Assembly (NCBI GenBank): GCA_029012465.1
Contig: JAQXMD010000165.1
Location: forward strand, 1-64,000
From: Oscillospiraceae bacterium
Lineage (GTDB): Bacteria; Bacillota; Clostridia; Oscillospirales; Oscillospiraceae
Direction of reading: 5' to 3'
DNA: 64,000 nt
In this document: positions 43,168-51,736 of the stretch, one piece after another
Position numbering within the stretch: position 1 is the first letter of the stretch
Layout of the letters: every line of letters begins with the position of its first letter
Program-made: the position numbers and the translations under genes
Notes under the pieces: generated by a model
What the model was told of the DNA's origin: nothing
What the model saw: the letters and a program-made list of their open reading frames with translations, nothing else
Databases searched by the model: none

Positions 43168-43998
43168 TTATGCTCCCATACTGCGGAGCAGGGCAATTTC
43201 CCTTGCGTAGCCGCTGTTGTCGTTGGGGGTCTCGAGAATCTTGGGAAGAGGCTTCAGCAGGGGATGGTTGATGATCCTCCTGAAAACCTCCAGCCCCAGA
43301 GTTCCTTCTCCAAGCTTTTGATGCCGGTCCTTGTGGGAACCGGGAGGATTCATGCTGTCGTTGAGATGCAAAGCTTTCAGACGGTGGAGGCCGATGATTC
43401 GGTCAAATTCCGAAAGAACACCCTCCAGATCTCCGATGATGTCATAGCCTCCGTCGGATACATGACAGGTGTCCAGGCAGACGCCGATGCTTTCGGACAG
43501 TTCCACGCGGTCTATGATAGCCCGAAGCTCCTCAAACCGGCTGCCCATTTCCGTGCCCTTTCCAGCCATGGTTTCCAGCAGGACAGTGGTTTTCATGCCG
43601 GGGAACATCACGGAGTTAAGGGTATCCGCGATTTTTTCCACAGCGGCTTCCACACCCTGACCCACATGGGAGCCGGGATGAAAATTATAAAAGGTGCCGG
43701 GAATGTACTGAAGCCTCTGGAGGTCCTCCTCCATGGCCATATAGGCAAATTCCAGCGTTTTTTCATTGGCGGCACAGGGATTGATGGTATACGGGGCGTG
43801 GGCCACCAGAGGACCGATTTCATGTTCTTCAGCAAAGCGAAGATAGGCTTCCACATCGGCCATATCCAGTTCCTTTGCTTTACCGCCCCGGGGATTCCGG
43901 GTAAAGAATTGTGCGGTATTGCCGCCCAGAGACAGGGCTTCCTTTCCAAGGGCCAGGAAGCCCTTGGAAATGGTTAAATGACAACCAATGTATTGCAT
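43168..43998 (-). CDS. nfo: Endonuclease IV (AP endonuclease)
   Basis: 276 residues, standard length. GCHLTISKGFLALGKEALSL at the N-terminus, LVAHAPYTIN near 65, metal ligands in LLETMAGKGTEMGSRFEEL near 140, CLDTCHVSDGGYDI near 173 and LHLNDSMNPPGSHKDRHQKLG near 210. Cleaves abasic sites with three Zn2+ ions in base-excision repair. Two bases after the acyl-CoA ligase stop, so the last gene of that minus-strand operon. Confidence 0.95.
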   Translation of the reverse strand: MQYIGCHLTISKGFLALGKEALSLGGNTAQFFTRNPRGGKAKELDMADVEAYLRFAEEHEIGPLVAHAPYTINPCAANEKTLEFAYMAMEEDLQRLQYIPGTFYNFHPGSHVGQGVEAAVEKIADTLNSVMFPGMKTTVLLETMAGKGTEMGSRFEELRAIIDRVELSESIGVCLDTCHVSDGGYDIIGDLEGVLSEFDRIIGLHRLKALHLNDSMNPPGSHKDRHQKLGEGTLGLEVFRRIINHPLLKPLPKILETPNDNSGYAREIALLRSMGA

Positions 43999-44000
43999 GG

Positions 44001-45728
44001 TTACTCCTTTGCCTGCTTTTCTGCCTCTTCCCGCTCCAGAACCGTGTAGGCAATCTTGCCTACCAGAGTCTTGGGCAGAGAATCCCGGAATTCGATTTCC
44101 TTGGGAATGGCATATCTGGCAATGTGCTTTTTACAGTGCTCACGGATAGAGTCCTCCAGCTCTTTGGAAGGCTCGATACCGGGCTTCAGCACCACAAAGG
44201 CCTTGACCCGCTGCATTTTGTAATCATCATGGACACCAATGACCGTGCTCATGAGAACGGACTCGTGGGCATCAATGACATTCTCCACCTGAGAGGGATA
44301 GACATTGTAGCCGCTGGTAATAATCATTCTCTTGAGGCGCTGCTTGAAGTAGATAAAGCCTTCCTCGTCCATGCTGCCCAAATCGCCGGTGTGGAGCCAT
44401 ACCAAACCATCCTCATGAAGCTGGAGGGTCTGGGCGGTCTCCTTAGGCTGATTGTTATAGCCCTGCATGACGGTGGGACCGGAGATGCAGATCTCACCCA
44501 CCTGACCATAGGGCACCTCATCATGGGTGGAGGGAATGACGATTTTATAATATGTATCCGGGAAGGGAATGCCGATACTGCCTTCCTTGTAGGAATCCTT
44601 GGGGGTCAGACAGCTGGCGGTGACGCACTCGGTGGTGCCGTAGCCCTCACGAATCTGCTCTTTGGAGCCGTGGGATTTCAGGAATGCATCCACCTTGTGC
44701 TTCAGCTCAATGGACAGGGAGTCGCCGCCGGAGAAAACACCCTCCAACTGGCTCATGTCCAGATTCTCCACCTGCTTCAGCCGGAGCAGCGCCTCATAGA
44801 GAGTGGGAACGCCGGCAATGTAGTTGGGCTTGTGCTTTTTCAGAAGCTCCGCATAGGATTCCACGGTGAATTGGGGAACCAGAATACAGGTTCCGCCATA
44901 GATCAGGACGGTATGGATGCAGACTCCCAGACCAAATCCATGGAAAATGGGCATAATGGAAAGCATTTTGTGCCCCACAACCAGACAGTTGCCTGCGGCA
45001 GCGGTCTGAAGGCCCAGAGCATTGAAGTTCAGGTTGCTCAGCAAAATGCCCTTGGTGGTGCCGGTGGTGCCGCCGGAATAGAGAATGGTGGCAGTATCGC
45101 TGCCGCTCTTTGGAACGGCGTAGGAACCGGTGTAGGAGCCTCCGCCTTTGAGAAATTCCTTCCAGCCAAGTACCAGAGTGTCATCTGCGGGGACCTTGGC
45201 GATCTTTCTGCCCTGGGTCAGGCTGTAGCCCAGCTTCATGGGGCCGGATAGGGCGTCCTCGATGCCGGTGATAATGAGCTTTTTGATGTTGATCTTCTCA
45301 CGGATGGCGTCGAACTTGGGGTAAAACTGACGTAGGGTCAGAGCGATGACAGATTCGCTGGAGTTGAGATAAAAGGCGATTTCCTCTTCGCCGGACAGGG
45401 GATGAATCATGTTGGAGATGGCGCCAATACGGTTGACGGCGTAGAACATGATAACCGCCTGAGGGGTGTTCGGCATACAGATCGTGACCTTATCCCCGGG
45501 CTTAATACCCATGGCACAAAGAGACTTGGCACAGAGATCAATTTGCTTCACAAACTCTGCATAGGTGACTTTTGTGCTGTAGAAGGTATAGGCCAGAACA
45601 TCGGGATGCTTTTTCGCGGTTTCATCTACCATCTCCACCATGGAAATATCCGGGTAGGTAAGATGGACCGGGACACCCTCGGAGTGGTCATACCAGGGTG
45701 TTTTTACTGTAAGCGTTTCAGCAGGCAT
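44001..45728 (-). CDS. Acyl-CoA ligase (AMP-forming)
   Basis: 575 residues. Adenylate-forming signatures: phosphate loop ILYSGGTTGTTKGILLSN near residue 190, REGYGTTECVTAS near 345, HTGDLGSMDEEGFIYFKQRLK (in part) near 445, and the catalytic Lys in PKTLVGKIAYTVL near 560. Activates a carboxylate, probably a fatty or aromatic acid, to its CoA thioester. The ATG overlaps the stop of the preceding acyltransferase-like gene by 11 bases, which suggests the two act on one substrate. Substrate not deducible. Confidence 0.88.
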   Translation of the reverse strand: MPAETLTVKTPWYDHSEGVPVHLTYPDISMVEMVDETAKKHPDVLAYTFYSTKVTYAEFVKQIDLCAKSLCAMGIKPGDKVTICMPNTPQAVIMFYAVNRIGAISNMIHPLSGEEEIAFYLNSSESVIALTLRQFYPKFDAIREKINIKKLIITGIEDALSGPMKLGYSLTQGRKIAKVPADDTLVLGWKEFLKGGGSYTGSYAVPKSGSDTATILYSGGTTGTTKGILLSNLNFNALGLQTAAAGNCLVVGHKMLSIMPIFHGFGLGVCIHTVLIYGGTCILVPQFTVESYAELLKKHKPNYIAGVPTLYEALLRLKQVENLDMSQLEGVFSGGDSLSIELKHKVDAFLKSHGSKEQIREGYGTTECVTASCLTPKDSYKEGSIGIPFPDTYYKIVIPSTHDEVPYGQVGEICISGPTVMQGYNNQPKETAQTLQLHEDGLVWLHTGDLGSMDEEGFIYFKQRLKRMIITSGYNVYPSQVENVIDAHESVLMSTVIGVHDDYKMQRVKAFVVLKPGIEPSKELEDSIREHCKKHIARYAIPKEIEFRDSLPKTLVGKIAYTVLEREEAEKQAKE

Positions 45729-46593
45729 AGTTTATTTCCTCCTTCAGGGGTACTTCCAAAAGCTCGGGATGGGTGAGTATGTGGTCAGCGATTTTCATGG
45801 AGCGAGCAAAATAGAAGCCGTCGGCGATACGCTCATCAGCGGTGAGGCCCAGATTGACCACATCACGCATTTCAATCTCCCCGTTTTCGTTGACACGGGG
45901 AACCTTGTGAATCACGCCCACAGTAATTAGAATGCTGTTGGTGCCATATCGGTTCAAATGATGATAACAGCAATCGCAGCCGATGGAGCCTAGGTTGCTC
46001 AGGAGAATGCTGGTGTGATTGGTGTCGCCATCGGTGAGCACTCTGGGAACCTTGCCATGGGAACTGAGCCACTGGAGTAGTCCGAAAAATGCCTTGGCAA
46101 TGGGATGGGGGAGCTTGGCCACCAGATCGACTGTGCCGTCGATTCCGGCGGACTTGTCCCGGGCACGCATTTCCTTCACGTCTCCTACGATCTTATGGGA
46201 AACATAGTCCAGATTCATCTCATCTTTGGCAGTGAGAACCATCAGGGATTCTTCGGAATGGTCAGCAAACTTCCGCTTTGCCACGAAGCTCAGGGTGATG
46301 TCGTCCCGCTCGTAGAGGTGTCTGCCGCAGATAAAGCGGTTGAGCAGGGGACGTATTTTTACGGTGCGGGCCACTGCTGCGATAATACAGTGGAAAACAG
46401 TGGTTTTATACTCCGGGTGATCGAGGTTTTTCCGTTCAATGTATTTCAAAAGCTCGGTCACGTCCACGGTATACTGCAAATACACCTCTGCCTCTGTGCG
46501 TCTGGGCATCAGGTGCATCATAATCACATGAAGGCCGTCCACATCCCGGATTCTGCGGCCATCACGGCGGTCTCCAATTTTCTTTCCTTTCAT
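45718..46593 (-). CDS. E2/CAT-fold acyltransferase-like protein lacking the catalytic His
   Basis: 291 residues from the ATG with AAAGGAA upstream. It aligns by eye to the catalytic domain of 2-oxoacid dehydrogenase E2 and chloramphenicol acetyltransferase, but has no lipoyl or subunit-binding domain: YLQYTVDVTELLKYIERK (N-terminal strand), FHCIIAAVARTV, ILLSNLGSIGCDCCYHHL, and GLTADERIADGFYFARSM at the C-terminus. The last motif should be HxxxDG; here it is ERIADG, so the general-base His is Glu. It may be an inactive or altered acyltransferase. Coupled to the acyl-CoA ligase. Confidence 0.78.
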   Translation of the reverse strand: MKGKKIGDRRDGRRIRDVDGLHVIMMHLMPRRTEAEVYLQYTVDVTELLKYIERKNLDHPEYKTTVFHCIIAAVARTVKIRPLLNRFICGRHLYERDDITLSFVAKRKFADHSEESLMVLTAKDEMNLDYVSHKIVGDVKEMRARDKSAGIDGTVDLVAKLPHPIAKAFFGLLQWLSSHGKVPRVLTDGDTNHTSILLSNLGSIGCDCCYHHLNRYGTNSILITVGVIHKVPRVNENGEIEMRDVVNLGLTADERIADGFYFARSMKIADHILTHPELLEVPLKEEINYAC

Positions 46594-46690
46594 ATGGATG
46601 TTCCTTTCTCTTTTACTCCCACGCAATTATATCACAAGTCATTGGGCGGTGCCAATCATTTTTTGTGGATTATATCATGTATTTTGAATT

Positions 46691-46724
46691 ATTCTGTAAA
46701 AAAACCACGGCTTTTTTTCAGAAT
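46691..46724. terminator. Candidate A/T-rich hairpin upstream of the acyltransferase operon
   Basis: ATTCTG and a run of A face a run of T and CAGAAT around CCACGG. It could end leftward or rightward transcripts; no gene ends here, so an attenuator or chance are alternatives. Confidence 0.4.
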
Positions 46725-46748
46725 TACACATAAAATATGAACTATTCC

Positions 46749-46767
46749 GTATCGTAATTTTCGATAC
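46749..46767. promoter_or_regulatory. Inverted repeat upstream of the MATE promoter
   Basis: GTATCG (46749-46754) and CGATAC (46762-46767), perfect 6-bp arms, 7-base centre, about 30 bases before the MATE -35. A repressor site is possible. Confidence 0.35.
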
Positions 46768-46796
46768 GATATTTTGCACGGCGAGAAAGAAAAACG

Positions 46797-46825
46797 ATGA
46801 CATCCCGGAATTCATGTGCTATAAT
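46797..46825 (+). promoter_or_regulatory. Promoter of the MATE gene
   Basis: ATGACA (46797-46802), 17-base spacer, TATAAT (46820-46825). Confidence 0.68.
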
Positions 46826-46861
46826 TATTTATTAGATATTTCACTAATGGAGTGACTTTAC

Positions 46862-48229
46862 ATGCAGCAAAAAAATGATTTCTCAAAGGGAAGCATTCCC
46901 CTTACCATAACCAGACTGGCAATTCCCATGATTCTTGCCATGCTGGTCAACGCGCTGTATTCTGTGATTGACCGAATTTACATTGGTCATCTGGAGGGAA
47001 TCGGTCAAAGCGCGTTGACGGGAATCGGCCTCTGTTATCCCATCACCATGTCCGTTGCGGCCTTTTCCTATCTGATCGGTAATGGCGGAGGGCCCCTTAC
47101 CTCAATCCTTCGCGGCAGCAAAAATCAGGAACAGGCAGAAAAGGTTCTTGGAAACAGCATTACCCTGCTGGTGCTTCTGGGAATTCTTGTGCCGGTGCTC
47201 TGTCTGATCGTGAAGAAGCCGGTGCTCTACCTGTTTGGCGCCAGTGATGTTACCTATCCCTATGCCAATTCCTACATTACGATTTATCTGCTGGGTTCCC
47301 TTTCCGTGATGCTTACGCTGGGCATGAATCCCTTCCTTACGGCACAGGGGTTTTCCCGTACCGGTATGATGACAGTGATGATTGGCGCTGTTTGCAACAT
47401 TATTCTGGACCCTGTGTTTATCTTCCTGTTTCATATGGATGTGGCAGGAGCAGCCCTTGCCACGGTGATTTCTCAGACCATTTCTGCAATTTGGGTGATT
47501 GCGTTCCTGCTGGGTAAGAAAAATCTGATCCCTGTCCGGAAGAAAAATCTCCGCCTGGAGCGCAAAACCGTTGCCCGAATTACCGGACTCGGCGTTTCCA
47601 CCTTTATCATGAACATCACCGAGGCTGCTATCTCCGCAGTATTTAACTCCAGTCTGGCCCGTTTCGGCGGCGACATCTATGTGACGGTCATGACCGTTGC
47701 CAGCTCGGTGAGCCAGCTTGTGTTTATGCCCATGAATGGCTTCTCCCAAGGGGCACAGCCTGTTACGGGCTTTAATTATGGGGCAGGGGAGTATGCAAGA
47801 GTCAAGAAGTGCTTTTGGTTCCTGTTTGGATGCTGCGCCTGCTATGCGGTGCTTGCATGGGCGGTGCTGATGGTTTTCCCGGCGCAGCTGATTCGCATTT
47901 TCAACAGTGATCCGGAGTTGATTCGGGTTGCGGTTCCCATGTTCCGGGTATTCTTCTGCATGAATTTTATTTTCTGTATGCAGATTGCGCCGCAAAACAC
48001 CTTTGTGGCTATGGGAGAGGCAAAAAAAGCAACCTTCTTTGCCCTGTACCGGAAGGTGATTCTTTTGATTCCGCTGATTCTGATTCTTCCCAGAGTGGGA
48101 TTTGGAATTACCGGCGTCTTTGCTGCGGAGCCTGTGGCGGATACGATTTCCGCTGTCACCTGCTTTACCACCTTTATGCTCACTGCCTATCGTAAGCTGG
48201 GGAAAAAGCCTGAGGGCAGATTGTCCTGA
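46862..48229 (+). CDS. MATE family efflux transporter
   Basis: 455 residues, twelve hydrophobic segments. MATE/NorM pattern: GSIPLTITRLAIPMILAMLVN at the N-terminus, GNGGGPLTSILRG near 75, GMNPFLTAQGFSRTGMMTVM near 155, and the repeated second half with PMNGFSQGAQPVTGFNYGAG near 290. Uses Na+ or H+ gradients to export small cations or drugs; substrate unknown. The weak inverted repeat upstream may be an operator. The second NAD kinase follows 18 bases later. Confidence 0.93.
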   Translation: MQQKNDFSKGSIPLTITRLAIPMILAMLVNALYSVIDRIYIGHLEGIGQSALTGIGLCYPITMSVAAFSYLIGNGGGPLTSILRGSKNQEQAEKVLGNSITLLVLLGILVPVLCLIVKKPVLYLFGASDVTYPYANSYITIYLLGSLSVMLTLGMNPFLTAQGFSRTGMMTVMIGAVCNIILDPVFIFLFHMDVAGAALATVISQTISAIWVIAFLLGKKNLIPVRKKNLRLERKTVARITGLGVSTFIMNITEAAISAVFNSSLARFGGDIYVTVMTVASSVSQLVFMPMNGFSQGAQPVTGFNYGAGEYARVKKCFWFLFGCCACYAVLAWAVLMVFPAQLIRIFNSDPELIRVAVPMFRVFFCMNFIFCMQIAPQNTFVAMGEAKKATFFALYRKVILLIPLILILPRVGFGITGVFAAEPVADTISAVTCFTTFMLTAYRKLGKKPEGRLS

Positions 48230-48247
48230 TTCTGTGAGGTGATGAAC

Positions 48248-49108
48248 ATGATCTTTTATCTGGCGGTAAATGCCATGAAGGACTCGGGTCTTGCCTTTAC
48301 CGATGTACTGGCGGACTACATCCAAAGCCGCGGCGCGGATGCGGTCATTCTGACCTCTTATAAGGATCAGTATGGGAACTACCATTTTGGAATCCCAGCC
48401 GGGAAGCCCGGTGTGGTGATTGCTCTTGGAGGAGACGGCACGTTTCTCCAGTGCGTCAATGACCTGAATCTGATTGGAGAGGACTATCCCATCCTTGGCG
48501 TAAACCTTGGAACGCTTGGCTTCCTGACCCAGGTGGAACGGGAAGGCGCTGTCTCGGCCATAGATCAAATCTTAACCGGGGAATACACCCTGGCGAATTA
48601 TCCGCTGCTGTCGGCTTCCGTTGAAAACGATCGTGTCAGCTATTGTGAGCAGGCCTTCAACGATGTGGTCATCGGCCGAGAGGGCTTTGCACGGGTCATG
48701 ACCTTGGACGTATGCATTGACGGTGTGTTTGCCTATCAGGCCCGCTGTGACGGCATTCTGATCTCTACGGCTCTTGGCTCCACCGCCTACAATGTATCCC
48801 TTGGAGGCCCTGTGGTTCCTCCGGGAACCCCTGTGTTTGTGGTGATGCCCATGGCGCCCCATATGCCCGGACTTCGGAGCATCATTGTTCCGGAGACCTC
48901 CACAGTGACGGTTCGTCTTTATGGCGGCAAATATGAAAACCCCCGGGAGGGACTTGTGACCTGCGATGGCCGCAGCAACGGCATATGGCTGGAGAAGGAC
49001 GATCTGATTACCGTTCGGAAGCATCACAAGACCGGGAAGATGATTCTTCTGAATGGCGGCAGGGATTTCTATGACCTGTTCCGGGAAAAACTACTGACTG
49101 CAAGATAA
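48248..49108 (+). CDS. NAD kinase (second paralog)
   Basis: 286 residues from the second ATG, which has GAGG eight bases upstream; an ATG two codons earlier is possible. VIALGGDGTFLQCVND near 65, GVNLGTLGFLTQVE near 90, STALGSTAYNVSLGGP near 170 (Leu-Gly replaces the usual Thr-Gly). Compared with the paralog at 26141 it has a distinct C-terminal half (GLRSIIVPETSTVTVRLYGG). Two NAD kinases may differ in regulation or substrate. Transcribed between the MATE and ABC-F genes. Confidence 0.9.
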   Translation: MIFYLAVNAMKDSGLAFTDVLADYIQSRGADAVILTSYKDQYGNYHFGIPAGKPGVVIALGGDGTFLQCVNDLNLIGEDYPILGVNLGTLGFLTQVEREGAVSAIDQILTGEYTLANYPLLSASVENDRVSYCEQAFNDVVIGREGFARVMTLDVCIDGVFAYQARCDGILISTALGSTAYNVSLGGPVVPPGTPVFVVMPMAPHMPGLRSIIVPETSTVTVRLYGGKYENPREGLVTCDGRSNGIWLEKDDLITVRKHHKTGKMILLNGGRDFYDLFREKLLTAR

Positions 49109-49125
49109 CGAAAGAGGAAACAAAG

Positions 49126-50907
49126 ATGCTCCTTTCCGCACAGCATATTGAAAAGAATTACGGGATGAAAACTCTGCTGGATGATGTCAGCATATTTTTG
49201 AATGCCGGAGAAAAGATCGGCGTCATTGGCATCAACGGCACCGGAAAAAGCACCCTGCTTCGGGTGCTCTCCGGGCAGGAGCCTGCCGATGCCGGTGTTG
49301 TGACCATGGACCCCAATGTTCAGGTGAGCTTTCTACGTCAGAACCCGGATATGAAGGACGATGCCACGGTTTTGGAACAGGTCTTTCTGGGATTCCCCTC
49401 CGACTTCCGGGAACTGAAGGAATTTGAGGCCAAAACCATGCTGTCCAAATTGGGCTTTCAGGATTTTGACCGGAAAATCGGCACCCTTTCCGGAGGACAA
49501 AGGAAGCGCGTGGCGTTGGCTACGGCGCTGATCCACCCGGCAGACGTTCTGATTTTGGACGAACCTACCAACCATCTGGATGCCTATATGGTGGAGTGGC
49601 TGGAGCAGTGGCTGATCCGGTTTCGGGGCGGCATCATCATGGTGACCCATGACCGGTACTTTCTGGAGCGAGTTTGCAACCGCATCTGTCAGGTGGAGCG
49701 GGGAAAGCTGTATTTCTATGAGGCCAATTATTCCCGGTATCTCGAGCTGCGGCAGCAGCGTTATGATTATGCGCAGGCTGCGGAACGGAAGCGGCAGACC
49801 ATTCTCCGACGGGAGTATCAGTGGATCATCCGGGGACCACAGGCCCGGGGAACCAAAGCAAAGGACCGAATCCGCCGGTATGCGGAGCTGAAGGCCCAGG
49901 ATGCACCGGAAGCTCAGGCCGTCACCCAGATGGCCTCCATCAGCTCTCGCCTTGGAAAAAAGACGGTGGAGCTTCACGATGTATCCAAGTCCTATGAGGG
50001 CAGGGAAGTGCTGCGGCCCTTCTCTTACCGGTTCCTGCGGGATGACCGGATCGGGATCGTTGGAAGAAATGGGGCGGGCAAATCCACCCTTCTGGAGTTG
50101 ATCTCCGGGAATCAGAATCCCACCTCGGGAACGGTGGAGGTGGGCGATACGGTTCGGTTCGGGTACTTTTCTCAGGAGGGCAAGGAGCTGGACCTTTCTC
50201 AGCGTCCCTATGACTATATCCGGGAAATTGCCACATCTGTTCATACTTCCGAGGGCACCTTTACAGCCACGCAGATGCTGGAGCGGTTTCTGTTTGACGG
50301 GGATCTTCAGTATTCCACCATCGGCGCCCTCAGCGGCGGAGAGCGGAGAAGGCTGTACCTGCTCGGCGTTCTCATGGCAGCTCCCAACGTGCTGCTGCTG
50401 GACGAGCCCACCAATGATCTGGACATTGAGACACTGACCATTCTGGAGGATTATCTGGCAGATTTCGACGGCATTATCATCACCGTATCCCATGACCGCT
50501 ATTTTCTGGATAAGGTGGTCAGCCAGATTTTTGAGGTGACGGACTCCGGGGAGGTTGTACGCTATACCGGCTGTTATTCGGAATATCTGGAAAAGCGGCC
50601 TGCCGGGGAATCTGAACTGGTGGAAAAGAAAGAGAAAAAACAGCACGCTCAAAAACCGGAACGACAGCAAAAGCTCCGGTTCTCCTACAAGGAGCAGCGG
50701 GAATATGAGACCATTGACGGGGACATTGCAGGTCTGGAAGCCCAGATCGCCGCTGTGGATGCTGAAATGGCGGAGAAAGCAACGGTCTATACAGAGCTTC
50801 AGCGGCTGACAGAGCTGCGGGAGGAGCTTTCTGCAAAGCTGGACGAAAAGATGGAGCGTTGGGTGTATCTCAATGATCTTGCAGAGCAAATTGAAGGGCA
50901 AAAATAA
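49126..50907 (+). CDS. ABC-F family ATPase
   Basis: 593 residues with two ABC domains and no membrane segments. First: Walker A GINGTGKSTLL near 37, signature LSGGQRKRVALA near 123, Walker B VLILDEPTNHLD near 142. Linker of about 70 residues. Second: VGRNGAGKSTLLELI near 315, LSGGERRRLYLLG near 402, VLLLDEPTNDLD. The C-terminus (about 540-593) is a coiled coil, as in Uup. ABC-F proteins act on the ribosome or branched DNA. AAAGAGG precedes the ATG; 17 bases after nadK2. Confidence 0.92.
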   Translation: MLLSAQHIEKNYGMKTLLDDVSIFLNAGEKIGVIGINGTGKSTLLRVLSGQEPADAGVVTMDPNVQVSFLRQNPDMKDDATVLEQVFLGFPSDFRELKEFEAKTMLSKLGFQDFDRKIGTLSGGQRKRVALATALIHPADVLILDEPTNHLDAYMVEWLEQWLIRFRGGIIMVTHDRYFLERVCNRICQVERGKLYFYEANYSRYLELRQQRYDYAQAAERKRQTILRREYQWIIRGPQARGTKAKDRIRRYAELKAQDAPEAQAVTQMASISSRLGKKTVELHDVSKSYEGREVLRPFSYRFLRDDRIGIVGRNGAGKSTLLELISGNQNPTSGTVEVGDTVRFGYFSQEGKELDLSQRPYDYIREIATSVHTSEGTFTATQMLERFLFDGDLQYSTIGALSGGERRRLYLLGVLMAAPNVLLLDEPTNDLDIETLTILEDYLADFDGIIITVSHDRYFLDKVVSQIFEVTDSGEVVRYTGCYSEYLEKRPAGESELVEKKEKKQHAQKPERQQKLRFSYKEQREYETIDGDIAGLEAQIAAVDAEMAEKATVYTELQRLTELREELSAKLDEKMERWVYLNDLAEQIEGQK

Positions 50908-50912
50908 TATAA

Positions 50913-50938
50913 CGGGTACTGTAGCTGTACAGTACCCG
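50913..50938. terminator. Bidirectional terminator after the ABC-F gene
   Basis: Perfect 11-bp stem CGGGTACTGTA/TACAGTACCCG, 4-base loop. It also ends the converging TIGR04076 gene. Confidence 0.78.
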
Positions 50939-50944
50939 CATTCT

Positions 50945-51235
50945 TTATTCGGAAACACTTTCAATGAGAAACACCACTGGCCGCACACCGTCGTTGCAGC
51001 AAACCACCTGTTCCGTGAAAAATGGGTGCTCAGAGCACATTCCGGCAGCCTCATCCCGGATGGATTTCCAACCGATTTTACACTGGAAGCCTTCGGGCTG
51101 CCGCTTTCCGTCTGTCCAAAAAACCTGACCCGGCTGAAAGTAGGGGCAGGGACCGTAGCTGCTGTCATGGATGTACGTTTCCTTCAGTTCGGTGTCGAAC
51201 AGACATTTCAGAACTGTGATTTTACACTTTGCCAT
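50945..51235 (-). CDS. TIGR04076-type small Cys-rich protein
   Basis: 96 residues from the ATG with GGAGGAG upstream. KCKITVLKCLFDTELKETYI, GPCPYFQPGQVF, then FQCKIGWKSIRDEAAGMCSE and VVCCNDGVRPVVF; six Cys in a compact fold. Similar small proteins are called TIGR04076 family, function unknown, common in anaerobes. Converges with the ABC-F gene. Confidence 0.78.
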   Translation of the reverse strand: MAKCKITVLKCLFDTELKETYIHDSSYGPCPYFQPGQVFWTDGKRQPEGFQCKIGWKSIRDEAAGMCSEHPFFTEQVVCCNDGVRPVVFLIESVSE

Positions 51236-51316
51236 GAATTCTCCTCCAAATATTCTGACTTTATATGATGTGATATTATATTCTAAAAATTTTATTCTGT
51301 CTATACGTTTTCCCCC

Positions 51317-51345
51317 TTTACAACACGCGGATATGTGCGTATAAT
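51317..51345 (+). promoter_or_regulatory. Promoter of the small acidic protein
   Basis: TTTACA (51317-51322), 17-base spacer, TATAAT (51340-51345). Confidence 0.78.
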
Positions 51346-51408
51346 ATCCATCGATACAGGATATAGTAGAATGATCCTGATTGAACCACATTATCAGGGG
51401 TGATTTAC

Positions 51409-51624
51409 ATGAAGTGGATTGCTAAGATTAACGAAGGGGACAGCTCCTTCGGAGATGAGATTTATCTGGCCATTGTCGGCGGAGAGTCCGGCTTTGAAAT
51501 TGTTATGAGCAATGAGGATGATTCCGACGTGATGCCCGGCATGACCCGGGAGGAGGCCCGGGAGAATCTGGAGGATTGCTTTGGCTATTATGATACCTTT
51601 GTCTGGCTGGATGAAGAGGATTGA
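51409..51624 (+). CDS. Small acidic cytoplasmic protein
   Basis: 71 residues from the ATG with AGGGG upstream. Strongly acidic (DDSDV, REEARENLEDC, WLDEED), no membrane segment. Mixed alpha/beta look with MKWIAKINEGD and GFEIVMSNEDD. Monocistronic with its own promoter and terminator, which supports it being real. Family not recognised; nucleic-acid mimicry is only a guess. Confidence 0.72.
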   Translation: MKWIAKINEGDSSFGDEIYLAIVGGESGFEIVMSNEDDSDVMPGMTREEARENLEDCFGYYDTFVWLDEED

Positions 51625-51647
51625 TCTCGTATTTTTTGAATGAACTG

Positions 51648-51680
51648 CCCCCAATCTGAAGCTCAGGTTGGGGGTCCTTT
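51648..51680 (+). terminator. Terminator of the small acidic gene
   Basis: CCCCCAA/TTGGGGG with inner CTGA/TCAG, then TCCTTTCT. Confidence 0.75.
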
Positions 51681-51698
51681 CTGCATATGGCGTGAAAA

Positions 51699-51722
51699 AG
51701 GGGCTCCGAAATTCGGAGCCCC
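51699..51722 (-). terminator. pnp terminator
   Basis: On the minus strand, an 11-bp stem of GGGGCTCCGAA and TTCGGAGCCCC followed by TTTTT. Confidence 0.88.
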
Positions 51723-51736
51723 GGTTGCTTTCGGAA

